From NCBI GenBank assembly GCA_028275365.1, contig JAPWUU010000004.1:1-54701 (forward strand): a stretch of 54,701 nt of DNA, in the 5' to 3' direction. How positions within the stretch are numbered: the first letter of the stretch is position 1; the number at the start of each line of letters is the position of its first letter. A program made the translations under genes and the position numbers. The notes below the pieces were generated by a model that saw only the letters and a program-made list of their open reading frames with translations, made no database searches and was not told where the DNA came from. This DNA comes from Candidatus Caldatribacterium sp. (GTDB lineage Bacteria > Atribacterota > Atribacteria > Atribacterales > Caldatribacteriaceae). This document shows, in pieces, positions 16,144-24,159 of the stretch.

Positions 16144-18156
16144 TTACGCCCGTATGGGGAGCCTTGCCCCATCCCGTAAGAAGACAGGGATACGGTCTAT
16201 CGGGGCGTCGGCCTCAATCCACTGGCCTCCCTCGTAGGTGACCTCTGTGTAGGGGTCGGTGAAGCGGGCACCTCTTGGCAGGTACACGCGGCGTTTCCTC
16301 GCCCCCTCTTCCACCACTGGAGCGACGAGGAGGTCTGGTCCAAAGAGGTACTCATCCTCCACGGTGTAGCAGGTGGGGTCTTCGGGGAATTCGAGGAAAA
16401 GCGGTCGCATGAAGGGGATACCCTCTTCATGGGCTTTCCTCATCCCCTCGAGGATATAGGGCTTCAGGCGTTCCCGAAGGAAAAGGAGCTCTTTGAGGAT
16501 GGCGTATGCTTCTTCCCCGAAAGACCACACCTCATTCGGGCCTCCGGTGAGTTCATATGCCGGGCAGCGGTTGGGGTCTTCGGGGTAGGGGAGGCGGAAT
16601 CCGTGGAGACGGAAGACGGGGCAGAACACCCCGAACTGGAACCAGCGAACGATGAGTTCCCGAAAACTCGGGCTCCCCGGGTCTCCACCGTAGAATCCCC
16701 CGATGTCTGTCGTCCACCAGGGGATGCCACAGACGGCCATGTTGAGGCCGGCCTTGATTTGTCTCCGGAGGGACTCAAAGGTTGAGGGGATGTCTCCTGA
16801 CCACACCACGACACCAAACCGCTGGCTCCCAAGCCAGGCGCAACGGATGAGGTTGACGATTTCGGTTTCGCCGGCTTCTTTCATCCCCTCAAAGAAGGCC
16901 TGGGCGTAGAAGAAGGGGTAGATGTTGCTCACCTCAAGGCCATTCCCAAGGAAGTACCGGAGGTTATCGTAGTCGTAGGGGAGGACGTTGTCGTACCCGA
17001 ACCCAGGCATGCCGAATTCCGGCTCGGCCTCGTCAAGCCAGAACATCTTGATGCCGTAGCGGTAGTAGTTCTCCCGCACCTTCTCCCAGATGAATGTCCT
17101 GGCTTCAGGATTCGTGGCGTCGAAAATGGTGGTGATGCCCCGGAAGGTGAAAAGGACCGGAATGCCCCGCTCTGTCCGGATAAGAAGCCCCCGCTCGGCC
17201 ATCTCCCGGTAGTTCTCACTCTGGATGTCCACCGTGGGCCAGATGGAGACCATGACCTTCACGCCGAGTTCCTGGAGTTCCTGGACCATTTTCTGGGGGT
17301 CCGGCCAGTACCGGGGATCGAACTTCCAGTCTCCCTGGTGGGGCCAGTGGAAGAAGTCGATGACGATGACTGAGAGGGGCAGGCCTCGTCTTTTGTACTC
17401 CCGGGCAACCTCGAGGAGCTCCTCCTGCGTCCGGTACCGGAGCTTGCACTGCCAGAACCCCAGGGCCCACTCGGGAATCATGGGTGGTTTCCCGGTGATT
17501 TCGGCATAGCGGCGGAGAATATCCTTTGGAGTATCCCCGGCGATGACGAGGTAGTCGATTTGCCGTGCTCCCTCGGCGACAAAGAGGGTGTGGTTGCGCA
17601 CAAGCTCTGCCCTTCCTATGGAGGGGTTGTTCCAGACAAAGCCGTATCCCCGGGAGGATAGAAGGAAGGGAATGCTCACCTGGGTGTTGCGCTGGGCAAG
17701 CTCAAGAACGCATCCTTTGAGGTCGAGGCAATCGTTGGCGTACTGCCCCATGCCAAAGAAGTGCTCTTCGGGATGGGCCTTGAAGTACAGGGCGATGTGG
17801 AAGAGTTCAGAACTCCGGGCCTTGTAGTTCCTGGCCTTCAGGAGGTCGGCATTCAGCACCCTCCCGTCAATCCAGAGTTCTTCAAGGAGCACCTGCCCGT
17901 TCTTCCCCCTATAGCGGACGCTCCCCCGGGCATCGATTTCGGCGGTGATGTTCCCGTTCCGGATGGTCGCCTTTTCAGGGGTTATGGTGATTTCCGGCTC
18001 CACCTCGTTTTGAGGAAGGAGGGTCCAGTCAAGAGGCTCAATGCGTCCCCGCAAAGAGGATCGGAAACGGAGGCAATCCCGTCCGAAGGGCTCAATCCAG
18101 ATGAGCTCGCCACCTCCCTCTGCCACAAGCCGTTTTCCTTCACGATGGAAACGCAC
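16144..18156 (-). CDS. GH31 alpha-glucosidase / alpha-xylosidase
   Basis: The 670-residue enzyme belongs to glycoside hydrolase family 31. The catalytic nucleophile is the Asp in MFWLDEAEPEF, the form seen in many alpha-xylosidases and related enzymes. The acid/base Asp is in VVWSGDIPSTFE. The N-terminal beta-sandwich, the (beta/alpha)8 barrel opening with PEWALGFWQCKLRY, and C-terminal beta-domains are all present, and no signal peptide is seen. It is therefore a cytoplasmic enzyme acting on imported oligosaccharides. It starts at a GTG with GGAGGTGATGAG upstream, 18 nt after the second permease, and is the last gene of the LacI-controlled import operon. The substrate (alpha-glucoside or xyloside) is not settled by sequence. 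Confidence 0.93.
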   Translation of the reverse strand: MRFHREGKRLVAEGGGELIWIEPFGRDCLRFRSSLRGRIEPLDWTLLPQNEVEPEITITPEKATIRNGNITAEIDARGSVRYRGKNGQVLLEELWIDGRVLNADLLKARNYKARSSELFHIALYFKAHPEEHFFGMGQYANDCLDLKGCVLELAQRNTQVSIPFLLSSRGYGFVWNNPSIGRAELVRNHTLFVAEGARQIDYLVIAGDTPKDILRRYAEITGKPPMIPEWALGFWQCKLRYRTQEELLEVAREYKRRGLPLSVIVIDFFHWPHQGDWKFDPRYWPDPQKMVQELQELGVKVMVSIWPTVDIQSENYREMAERGLLIRTERGIPVLFTFRGITTIFDATNPEARTFIWEKVRENYYRYGIKMFWLDEAEPEFGMPGFGYDNVLPYDYDNLRYFLGNGLEVSNIYPFFYAQAFFEGMKEAGETEIVNLIRCAWLGSQRFGVVVWSGDIPSTFESLRRQIKAGLNMAVCGIPWWTTDIGGFYGGDPGSPSFRELIVRWFQFGVFCPVFRLHGFRLPYPEDPNRCPAYELTGGPNEVWSFGEEAYAILKELLFLRERLKPYILEGMRKAHEEGIPFMRPLFLEFPEDPTCYTVEDEYLFGPDLLVAPVVEEGARKRRVYLPRGARFTDPYTEVTYEGGQWIEADAPIDRIPVFLRDGARLPIRA

Positions 18157-18174
18157 AGCTCATCACCTCCAGGT

Positions 18175-18996
18175 TCACTCTTTGAACGCTCCTGCCGTGA
18201 GTCCCGCGACAATCGCCTTCCCCGCAAGGAGGGCTACCACCAGGGGGAAGACGGCGAAGATCATGCTCCCCGCCAGGAGTTTGTTCCACTGCACACCGTA
18301 CTGTCCGATGAAGTTGTAGAGCCCGATGCTCATGGGCTGGAGTGTCCGTTCTTTGAGGAACGAGAGGGCGAAGATGAAGTCCCCCCAGGCAAGGATAAGG
18401 GTGAGGATGCTCGCCGTGGCGATGGCTGGGCTTGAGAGAGGCAAGATGATGCTCAGGAATATCCGCAAAAACCCTGCACCATCGATGAGTGCCGCCTCCA
18501 TGAGCCCAGTGGGAATCGCCTGGATGTACGCGTTGAGGACAATGGTGGCAAAGGGGATGGTGAAAACAGAAATCCCAAAAATCACCCCCAGGTAGTTGTT
18601 GATGAGGCCAATGCGGTTGAAAATGAGGAAAAGCGGGATGATGACCGCGGTGGCCGGGAGCACCTGGGTGAAGGCAAGGATCAACGATGCAGGCCTTTTC
18701 AGGGTGAAATGGAACTTGGCAAGGGCAAAAGCCGAAGGGAGGGCCACAAGGAGGGTGACGCAGAGGACTCCCAGGGCGATGATGACGCTGTTTTTCAGGT
18801 ACAGGGAAAGCGTCACAAAGGCATCCCGGTAGTAGGCGAGGGTGGGGTTGGGAGGGAAAAGGTGAGGGGGTTTGTGGAAGATTTCGGCCACGCTCTGGAA
18901 TCCGGCAATGGCGATGAAGTAGAGGGGGAGGATGATGATCACCGTGGGGATGAGGGCGTACACCGTCCACTTCCACCGGTGGTGTTTCCGCTTCAT
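18175..18996 (-). CDS. ABC sugar transporter permease, MalG type
   Basis: The 273-residue inner-membrane protein has about six membrane segments. The cytoplasmic EAA loop (EAALIDGAGFLRIFLSIILPL) docks the ATPase. It belongs to the CUT1 family of carbohydrate importers, in the MalG position. The ATG at 18996 is one base after the stop of the MalF-type gene (TGACATG), so the pair is coupled; longer readings of the frame enter that gene. No ATPase gene is found in the operon, so a shared MsmK/UgpC-type ATPase elsewhere is likely. Confidence 0.93.
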   Translation of the reverse strand: MKRKHHRWKWTVYALIPTVIIILPLYFIAIAGFQSVAEIFHKPPHLFPPNPTLAYYRDAFVTLSLYLKNSVIIALGVLCVTLLVALPSAFALAKFHFTLKRPASLILAFTQVLPATAVIIPLFLIFNRIGLINNYLGVIFGISVFTIPFATIVLNAYIQAIPTGLMEAALIDGAGFLRIFLSIILPLSSPAIATASILTLILAWGDFIFALSFLKERTLQPMSIGLYNFIGQYGVQWNKLLAGSMIFAVFPLVVALLAGKAIVAGLTAGAFKE

Positions 18997-18997
18997 G

Positions 18998-19864
18998 TCA
19001 GACCTCCCTCTGGAAGAGATTGAGAAGCGCCGTAAGCAAAGCCACAACGAGGACCATGACGATGAGGACGGCGGAGGCTTTCCCAAAATGGAGCTTGTTG
19101 AAGGCCAAAGAGTACGACAGGGTACTGAAGAGGTGTGAGACGTCTCCCGGTCCTCCCTGGGTGATGATCCAGACAAGGTCAAAGACCTTCACCGTGAAAA
19201 TGCACCCAAGAGTCAGGGTGGCAAGGATCACCGGGCGCAGAAGGGGTGTGATGATGAAGCGCACCTTCTGCCACCCTGTAGCCCCATCGATTTCGGCGCT
19301 TTCGAGGAGCTCTTCGGGAATCCCCTGAAGGCCAGTGTAGAGGAGGACGAAGTTGAAGGGAATGCCGAGCCAGATGTTCGCCATGGTCACGGAGAAAATG
19401 GGGAGATGGCCGCTTGTGATCCAGGGGATGGGTCGTTCGATGAGCCGGAAGGCGAGGAGGAACCCGTTGAGCATCCCGTTGTCGCTGAAGAACCAGCGGA
19501 AAAAGGAGCCGCTCACGATGATGGGCAGGACCCAGGGGACCATGATGAGGCTCTGGAGCACCCCCTTGAGGGGGAAAGAACGGTTGAAGAGGAGGGCAAG
19601 GAGGAACCCGATGGTGAACTGGAAGAGGATCGAAAGGCCAGTGAAGAGGAGGGTATTCGAGAAGGTTCGCTGGAAAATGGGGTTGGCGAAGAGTTCTCTG
19701 TAGTTGCCGAAGCCCACGAAGCGGGCGGTTCCCTGGATGTAGGTGATGAAAGTGACGTCCCGGAGGCTTAGAGAGACGTTGTACAGAAGAGGATAAAGTC
19801 CAAAGAAAAGCACGTAGAGCAACGCCGGAAGGAGGAAAAAGTAGGCAACCTTTGTCCCTTTCAT
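18998..19864 (-). CDS. ABC sugar transporter permease, MalF type
   Basis: The 288-residue CUT1 permease has six membrane segments beginning KVAYFFLLPALLYVLFFGLYPLLYN. Its EAA loop reads ESAEIDGATGWQKVRFIITPLL. I prefer the ATG at 19864 (MKGTKVAYF), preceded by AAGGATGAG; an ATG at 19873 is possible. It heterodimerises with the MalG-type partner to form the channel. A strong hairpin lies between this gene and the upstream binding-protein gene. Confidence 0.92.
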   Translation of the reverse strand: MKGTKVAYFFLLPALLYVLFFGLYPLLYNVSLSLRDVTFITYIQGTARFVGFGNYRELFANPIFQRTFSNTLLFTGLSILFQFTIGFLLALLFNRSFPLKGVLQSLIMVPWVLPIIVSGSFFRWFFSDNGMLNGFLLAFRLIERPIPWITSGHLPIFSVTMANIWLGIPFNFVLLYTGLQGIPEELLESAEIDGATGWQKVRFIITPLLRPVILATLTLGCIFTVKVFDLVWIITQGGPGDVSHLFSTLSYSLAFNKLHFGKASAVLIVMVLVVALLTALLNLFQREV

Positions 19865-19878
19865 GACACTCATCCTTC

Positions 19879-19903
19879 CGGGGAGGGGGAGAGCCCCTCC
19901 CCG
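19879..19903 (-). terminator. Intercistronic hairpin between binding protein and permease genes
   Basis: A 10-bp GC stem (CGGGGAGGGG at 19879-19888 with CCCCTCCCCG at 19894-19903) encloses a 5-nt loop just after the binding-protein stop at 19909. No T-run follows. In sugar ABC operons such hairpins stabilise the binding-protein message or partly terminate transcription, so that binding protein is made in excess of permeases. Confidence 0.65.
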
Positions 19904-19908
19904 CTTTG

Positions 19909-21231
19909 TCACTGTGCCGCAGCGGCGATGAGTTCCCGAGCCTGCTTCCGGTACGCCTCGTACTCCTCCGGAGAGAAGAGTCCCCGAATGGCCTCAGCGG
20001 CCTCTTTCAGGGCTTCCTCGGGCGTCTTCATACCGGTGAGCGCCCGCTGCATCGCCGTCCAGACGGTTGAGGACACATCGGGATACTTCTCAAAACCACC
20101 CACAAGAGGTCTTGGCAGGGCGTACCTTGCTTGCTCCAGGAAGGGAGCCAGGATGGGTTTCTGAGCGGCAATCTTTTCCGCTGCCGAGGCCCGGGTGGGG
20201 AGCCCTCCGTGCTCGAGGTTTGCCGCGAGCATCCCATCGGCGGAGGCGATGAAGCTTAAGAATTCCCAGGCAACGGCGAGCTTCTTCGGGTCTTTCGTGT
20301 TTGCGCCGATACCGTAGCATTCTCCGCCAAAAGGCACGATGGGTTTTGCGCCTTCCTTTGGCACAGGCAAAGCGGCAACACCGACGTCACCGAGCTTTTC
20401 GAGGACATCCGGAGTGAGGTGCCAGCCGAATTCCCAGTTCCCGTTCTCCATCATGGCCACTTCACCGTTGATGAACCACTGGGTGACGTCGCCCTGGCCG
20501 GAGACGTTGACGACATCCCGTGGGGTGTACCCTTTCTCCACCATTTCCACGAGGAAACTCAGGGCCTCAACAGCCTCTTTCTGGTCGAGCTCCAGGAGGC
20601 TTCCGCCGTTACTCCACAGGAAGGGCTCAAACTGCCAGGTTCCTTCTTCGCTTGCGGTAGCGCAGAAACCGAACCCGTAAATGCCGAGGGCTTCCTTGAT
20701 TTTCGCGCTGACCTCTTTGAGCTCTGCCCAGGTCTTCGGAGGTTCAGGGATCCCTGCTTTCTCAAGGAGGCTTTTCCGGTAAAAGAGGGCGAGGTTATTG
20801 GTGGTAACCTGGAAGGCGTAGATTTTTCCGTCGACGCTCGTGAGGTCCCGGTGACCTTTGAAGAAGTCCTCCCAGTTCTCCCAACCCCACTCCTTCACTT
20901 TATCGGTGATGTCAAGGTACACGCCGGCCTTGATGAGGTTGGGGACCCAGGGGTTGTCGGCCATGACGACCTCCGGGAGCGTTCCCGTGAGGGCCTGCTG
21001 GAGGATAGTGGGGAGGAGCTGGGCAAAGGGAATGTACACGTGCTTCACCTCAACGTCGGGGTTCTTTTTCATGTACTCTTCAGCCCACCGGTCGACGAAT
21101 TTCGCCATTCCTGACGCTGGCTCAAAGTAATCCTGGATGGTCACCGTTACCTTCTGGGCGTACGCTCCGCCGAAAGCCGCAAGGAAGAAACCCAAAAGCA
21201 CCACAATACCAAGGAGCCGATACCACCGCAT
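19909..21231 (-). CDS. Sugar ABC transporter substrate-binding protein (CUT1)
   Basis: The 440-residue protein has a signal peptide (about 1-26, core LLGIVVLLGFFLAAFGGAYAQ) without a lipobox, so it is a soluble periplasmic protein. The mature part has the family 1 extracellular solute-binding layout, including MADNPWVPNLIKAGVYLDIT, VTTNNLALFYRKSLLEKAG, and the late FGGECYGIGANTKDPKKLAVAWEFLSF. It would deliver an oligosaccharide to the MalFG-type permeases. The start has AAAGGAGG upstream and lies 75 nt after lacI, so it is probably co-transcribed with the regulator. Confidence 0.93.
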   Translation of the reverse strand: MRWYRLLGIVVLLGFFLAAFGGAYAQKVTVTIQDYFEPASGMAKFVDRWAEEYMKKNPDVEVKHVYIPFAQLLPTILQQALTGTLPEVVMADNPWVPNLIKAGVYLDITDKVKEWGWENWEDFFKGHRDLTSVDGKIYAFQVTTNNLALFYRKSLLEKAGIPEPPKTWAELKEVSAKIKEALGIYGFGFCATASEEGTWQFEPFLWSNGGSLLELDQKEAVEALSFLVEMVEKGYTPRDVVNVSGQGDVTQWFINGEVAMMENGNWEFGWHLTPDVLEKLGDVGVAALPVPKEGAKPIVPFGGECYGIGANTKDPKKLAVAWEFLSFIASADGMLAANLEHGGLPTRASAAEKIAAQKPILAPFLEQARYALPRPLVGGFEKYPDVSSTVWTAMQRALTGMKTPEEALKEAAEAIRGLFSPEEYEAYRKQARELIAAAAQ

Positions 21232-21306
21232 GTTGCTTTCCTCCTTTCTCGAGGTTTTTTCAAAGCACTCTGGACTGGGTCAAACACCGGCAAAACCTTC
21301 TGGTTC

Positions 21307-22350
21307 TCACCCCCTCTCACCACGTGGTCCAATGGAACATCCTTCCACGAAGTCCGCCTCAAGGTACTTCCCCACCGGCCCCTGCACTTTCCCCTCGATG
21401 AGGTCGATGAGGAGCCTCGCAGTCTCATACCCTAAGTCTTCCGTCCGCACACGGATGCCCGAAAGCTGGGGGACATAAAAGCGGTAGTTGTCGGTTTCGA
21501 TGTTCCCGAGAATCGACACATCCTGGGGGATGCGAAAACCCAGATCCTGAAGGGCCCGCAGGGCACTTAAAGCTAAGGACTCGGCGATGACAAAAAGCGC
21601 CGAAAAGGCTATACCCTGTTCCTTGAGTTTTCCGAGTTTTTCGGCCACCTTGTCCTTCTCGATTTCCTCGGTGAGGATGAGCTCCTCCCGGAGGGGGATA
21701 CCACGCTCTTTCAAGGCTTTGCTGTACCCGGCAAGTCGCTGCATGGTGTAGACCCGCCCCCGGGAAAGGCCGAGGAACACGATGTCTCTGTGGCCCAGCT
21801 CAAGGAGCCGCTGTACTGCGTTGTAGGAGACCTCCTCCTGGTTGTGGTCAACCCAGCTCATCCAGGAGACATCCTCCCCCTCGGGTTTGCCGATGCTCAC
21901 GAATGGTATCCGGAACTCCTGAAGAACCCCAAAGCGGGGATCGTTCACGAAGATTTCGCTCACGATGAATCCGTCGACGCTCTGGCTTCGAACCAGCGCC
22001 TCGTAGTGGAATTCGGTATCGCAGGACCTTGCGCTTGTGGTGATGAGGAGCTGGTAGCTCGCCTCTTCACAGGCTCGGGCAACACCACTCAAAAACCCCG
22101 GGAAGAAGAAGGTGTTGGCGATGAGATTGGCGGGAAGGTGCGGGAAAAGGAGCGCAATGGTCCGGGTACGGTTGGATTTGAGGCTTCGGGCAGCCCTTTT
22201 GGGAACGTACCCGTACTCTTTGATGATGCGCTCAACGCGAGCCCGGGTTTTAGGGCTCACCTGGTCCACCCGTCCGTTGAGGACGTTGGAGACCGTGGCT
22301 TTCGAGACTCCAGCCAAACGGGCGATCTCGGCAATGGTCATCATGGGCAT
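21307..22350 (-). CDS. LacI-family transcriptional repressor
   Basis: The 347-residue regulator has an N-terminal helix-turn-helix (MTIAEIARLAGVSKATVSNVLNG) followed by the hinge helix near RAARSLKSNRT. A periplasmic-binding-protein-like effector domain completes it (GFIVSEIFVNDPR..., ILGNIETDNYR...). The first ATG is at 22350; ATGs two and three codons later would also do, and no Shine-Dalgarno is seen. It heads the import operon and sits right behind a consensus promoter and two tandem AACCGGTT operators. Autoregulation and control of the downstream transporter and GH31 genes are therefore likely. The inducer is probably the imported sugar. Confidence 0.95.
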   Translation of the reverse strand: MPMMTIAEIARLAGVSKATVSNVLNGRVDQVSPKTRARVERIIKEYGYVPKRAARSLKSNRTRTIALLFPHLPANLIANTFFFPGFLSGVARACEEASYQLLITTSARSCDTEFHYEALVRSQSVDGFIVSEIFVNDPRFGVLQEFRIPFVSIGKPEGEDVSWMSWVDHNQEEVSYNAVQRLLELGHRDIVFLGLSRGRVYTMQRLAGYSKALKERGIPLREELILTEEIEKDKVAEKLGKLKEQGIAFSALFVIAESLALSALRALQDLGFRIPQDVSILGNIETDNYRFYVPQLSGIRVRTEDLGYETARLLIDLIEGKVQGPVGKYLEADFVEGCSIGPRGERG

Positions 22351-22353
22351 ATC

Positions 22354-22378
22354 TGAACCGGTTTACTGAACCGGTTAA
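22354..22378 (-). promoter_or_regulatory. Two tandem LacI-type operators
   Basis: Two near-identical palindromic sites, TGAACCGGTTTA (22354-22365) and TGAACCGGTTAA (22367-22378), share the core AACCGGTT and are spaced 13 bp centre to centre. LacI-family operators are typically of this CG-centred form. They cover the predicted transcription start (about 22376) and the leader of lacI. Confidence 0.85.
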
Positions 22379-22382
22379 GCCA

Positions 22383-22412
22383 AGTATAGAGGAGCGGCAG
22401 AGGGTTTGTCAA
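22383..22412 (-). promoter_or_regulatory. Promoter of the lacI-sugar import operon
   Basis: On the minus strand TTGACA (22412-22407) and TATACT (22388-22383) are separated by 18 nt. The predicted start falls inside the distal operator, so repressor binding would block the polymerase. Confidence 0.85.
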
Positions 22413-22673
22413 GGGTGGGAGGAGCTCTAACGGCGTCAATGCACCGGGGTTCAGGAACTCAGGGTATCCTTTTGCGTTGGGACTCCTTTCGGTGAAAGCG
22501 GACGAATTGAGCGATTTCCAGGCCCCTCCTGAGGAGGGGAACGCCATAGCCGCAGAGGAGAGTGCCCTGCATGCCCTCAAGGCCCCATGTCTCTCAAGGG
22601 GAGAGACTTTCCGGAAAGCATGCTCCGACCTCTGCGAGGAGGCCAGCAAAATGGCGGGAGTCTTGGGTTTGAC
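22413..22673. other. Intergenic stretch without a recognised gene
   Basis: I see no supported gene or known RNA in these 261 bases. They contain a short GC hairpin (CCCCTCCTGAGGAGGGG near 22526-22542) and a + strand frame of about 65 codons from 22477 (LSVKADELSDFQAPPEEGN...) with reasonable composition but no Shine-Dalgarno and no family match. That frame continues antisense through the next gene. A decayed coding region or a structured RNA are both possible. Confidence 0.35.
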
Positions 22674-22979
22674 TCAGCTCATCGAACGGATCAAAAAGAA
22701 CGAGGCCACCAGCCCTCCGCCAATGCCTACAAAGAGGAAGGCGGGGAGGAGAAGCCAGGGGGTAATCCGTCCGACAAGTTGCGTCAGGAGCAATCCCACT
22801 CCCATTCCCGCGAGGACAAGACCTCCCTTCAAGAGGTCCTGTGGTGATGCGGGTGGTTTGAGGTCCTTGGGGTTTAACCCTCGCTCGATCATCGCCATCT
22901 TCTCCCGGTGCTCGGCAAGGATAGCCACAATCGCCACGAGCATCCCTACAATCGGGACAAGAACGAATATCCACTCCAC
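22674..22979 (-). CDS. Small membrane protein, DUF6249-like
   Basis: The 101-residue protein has an N-terminal membrane segment (IFVLVPIVGMLVAIVAILA), a short basic cytoplasmic linker (EHREKMAMIERGLNPKDLK) and two further hydrophobic stretches at about 50-96. This plan, with the R/K-rich 'EKMAMIERGL' linker, is that of DUF6249 proteins, whose function is unknown. It starts at a GTG with GGGAGGGAG upstream. It lies between lacI and the aldo/keto reductase in the same direction. Confidence 0.72.
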   Translation of the reverse strand: MEWIFVLVPIVGMLVAIVAILAEHREKMAMIERGLNPKDLKPPASPQDLLKGGLVLAGMGVGLLLTQLVGRITPWLLLPAFLFVGIGGGLVASFFLIRSMS

Positions 22980-23096
22980 GTATTCTCCCTCCCGAAGAGT
23001 TATGCACCAAGGTACACCGTCTGGCAGGGCAAGGGAAGCCCATTGCCACCCTTTGTCCTGCGCCTTCTTTTGTGATTCTCCATCCCCCAGGGTTCA

Positions 23097-24080
23097 CTAC
23101 CAGCGATGGTGAACGTCGGGGAGAATGTACGCTTCGTAAATCTCCCGGATGCGCTCCATGACCTCCTCTTTTAGCGGAGGCAAATCGGAAGTTTTGGCAT
23201 TCTCTTCTGCCTGGCGGGGGTTCTTAGCTCCCGGAATGACCGTGCTCACCTCGGGGAACATGAGAATCCACTTGAGGGCGAACTGGGCCATGGTGAAGCC
23301 CTGAGGAACAAGGGTCCTGAGCTCCTCCACCGCCTGCAGGCCTTTTTCAAAATCCACTCCGGCGAAGGTCTCTCCCCGGTCGAAGGCCTGTCCGTAACGG
23401 TTGAAATTGCGATGGTCGTCGGGTGGGAACACGGTGTCCTTCGTGATTTTTCCGGCGAGAAGACCACTGGCAAGAGGCACCCGGGCGATGATGGCTACCC
23501 GCCTTTCCCGGCAGCGGGCAAAGAAGAGCTCTGCAGGTCTTTGCCGGAAGATGTTGAAGATAATCTGCACGCTGCGCACCCCGGGGTACTCTATGGCTTT
23601 CAGTCCTTCTTCTACCTTCTCCACGCTGACGCCGTAGTAGCGGATTTTCCCCTGGGCGACCAGTTTGTCGAGGGCGGCGAACACTTCGGGACGATAGTAG
23701 ACCTCCGTGGGCGGGCAGTGGAGCTGCAGAAGGTCGATGGTCTCCACCTCGAGGTTTTTCAGGCTTCGCTCCACGAACTTTGTGAGGTTCTCCTCAGTGT
23801 AACCATCGGCCGTGTGCGGGGAGAGGCGCCTTCCTGCCTTCGTCGCCACAAAGACACGTTCTTTGCGGTCTTTCAGGACCCGGGCAATGAGGCGCTCGCT
23901 TTTGCCGTCTCCGTAGACATCGGCTGTATCAATGAAGTTCACCCCGCAGTCGATGGCCCGGTGGAGCGCCGCAACAGCGTCCTCTTCGTCAACCTTCCCC
24001 CAGCTCCCTCCTATGGCCCAGGCTCCAAAGCCCACCTCGCTCACCGCCCAGCCGCATCTGCCGAACACCCGGTAGTTCAC
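23097..24080 (-). CDS. Aldo/keto reductase
   Basis: The 327-residue protein is an NADPH-dependent aldo/keto reductase of the (beta/alpha)8 type. It shows GVNFIDTADVYGDGKSE (catalytic Asp and Tyr), VATKAG (catalytic Lys) and LQLHCPP (His), plus the C-terminal cofactor segment STVIPGAKNPRQAEEN. It reduces aldehydes or ketones; the closest plan is the general stress protein 69/YhdN-like group. The GTG start is preceded by GAGGGGG. It is 79 nt downstream of the TPR gene, beyond a hairpin, so it may be a separate unit. The physiological substrate is unknown. Confidence 0.92.
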   Translation of the reverse strand: MNYRVFGRCGWAVSEVGFGAWAIGGSWGKVDEEDAVAALHRAIDCGVNFIDTADVYGDGKSERLIARVLKDRKERVFVATKAGRRLSPHTADGYTEENLTKFVERSLKNLEVETIDLLQLHCPPTEVYYRPEVFAALDKLVAQGKIRYYGVSVEKVEEGLKAIEYPGVRSVQIIFNIFRQRPAELFFARCRERRVAIIARVPLASGLLAGKITKDTVFPPDDHRNFNRYGQAFDRGETFAGVDFEKGLQAVEELRTLVPQGFTMAQFALKWILMFPEVSTVIPGAKNPRQAEENAKTSDLPPLKEEVMERIREIYEAYILPDVHHRW

Positions 24081-24134
24081 GGTACCACCCCCTCAGGGAA
24101 CGACGTTTTCTCCAGGTAACCTTCCTCTTCAGTT

Positions 24135-24159
24135 GCTCCCTCCAGTAGCTGGAGGGAGC
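24135..24159 (-). terminator. Hairpin directly after the TPR-protein gene
   Basis: An 11-bp stem (GCTCCCTCCAG at 24135-24145 with CTGGAGGGAGC at 24149-24159) has a 3-nt loop and touches the stop codon of the TPR gene. No T-run follows, so termination would be inefficient or factor-assisted. Confidence 0.5.
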
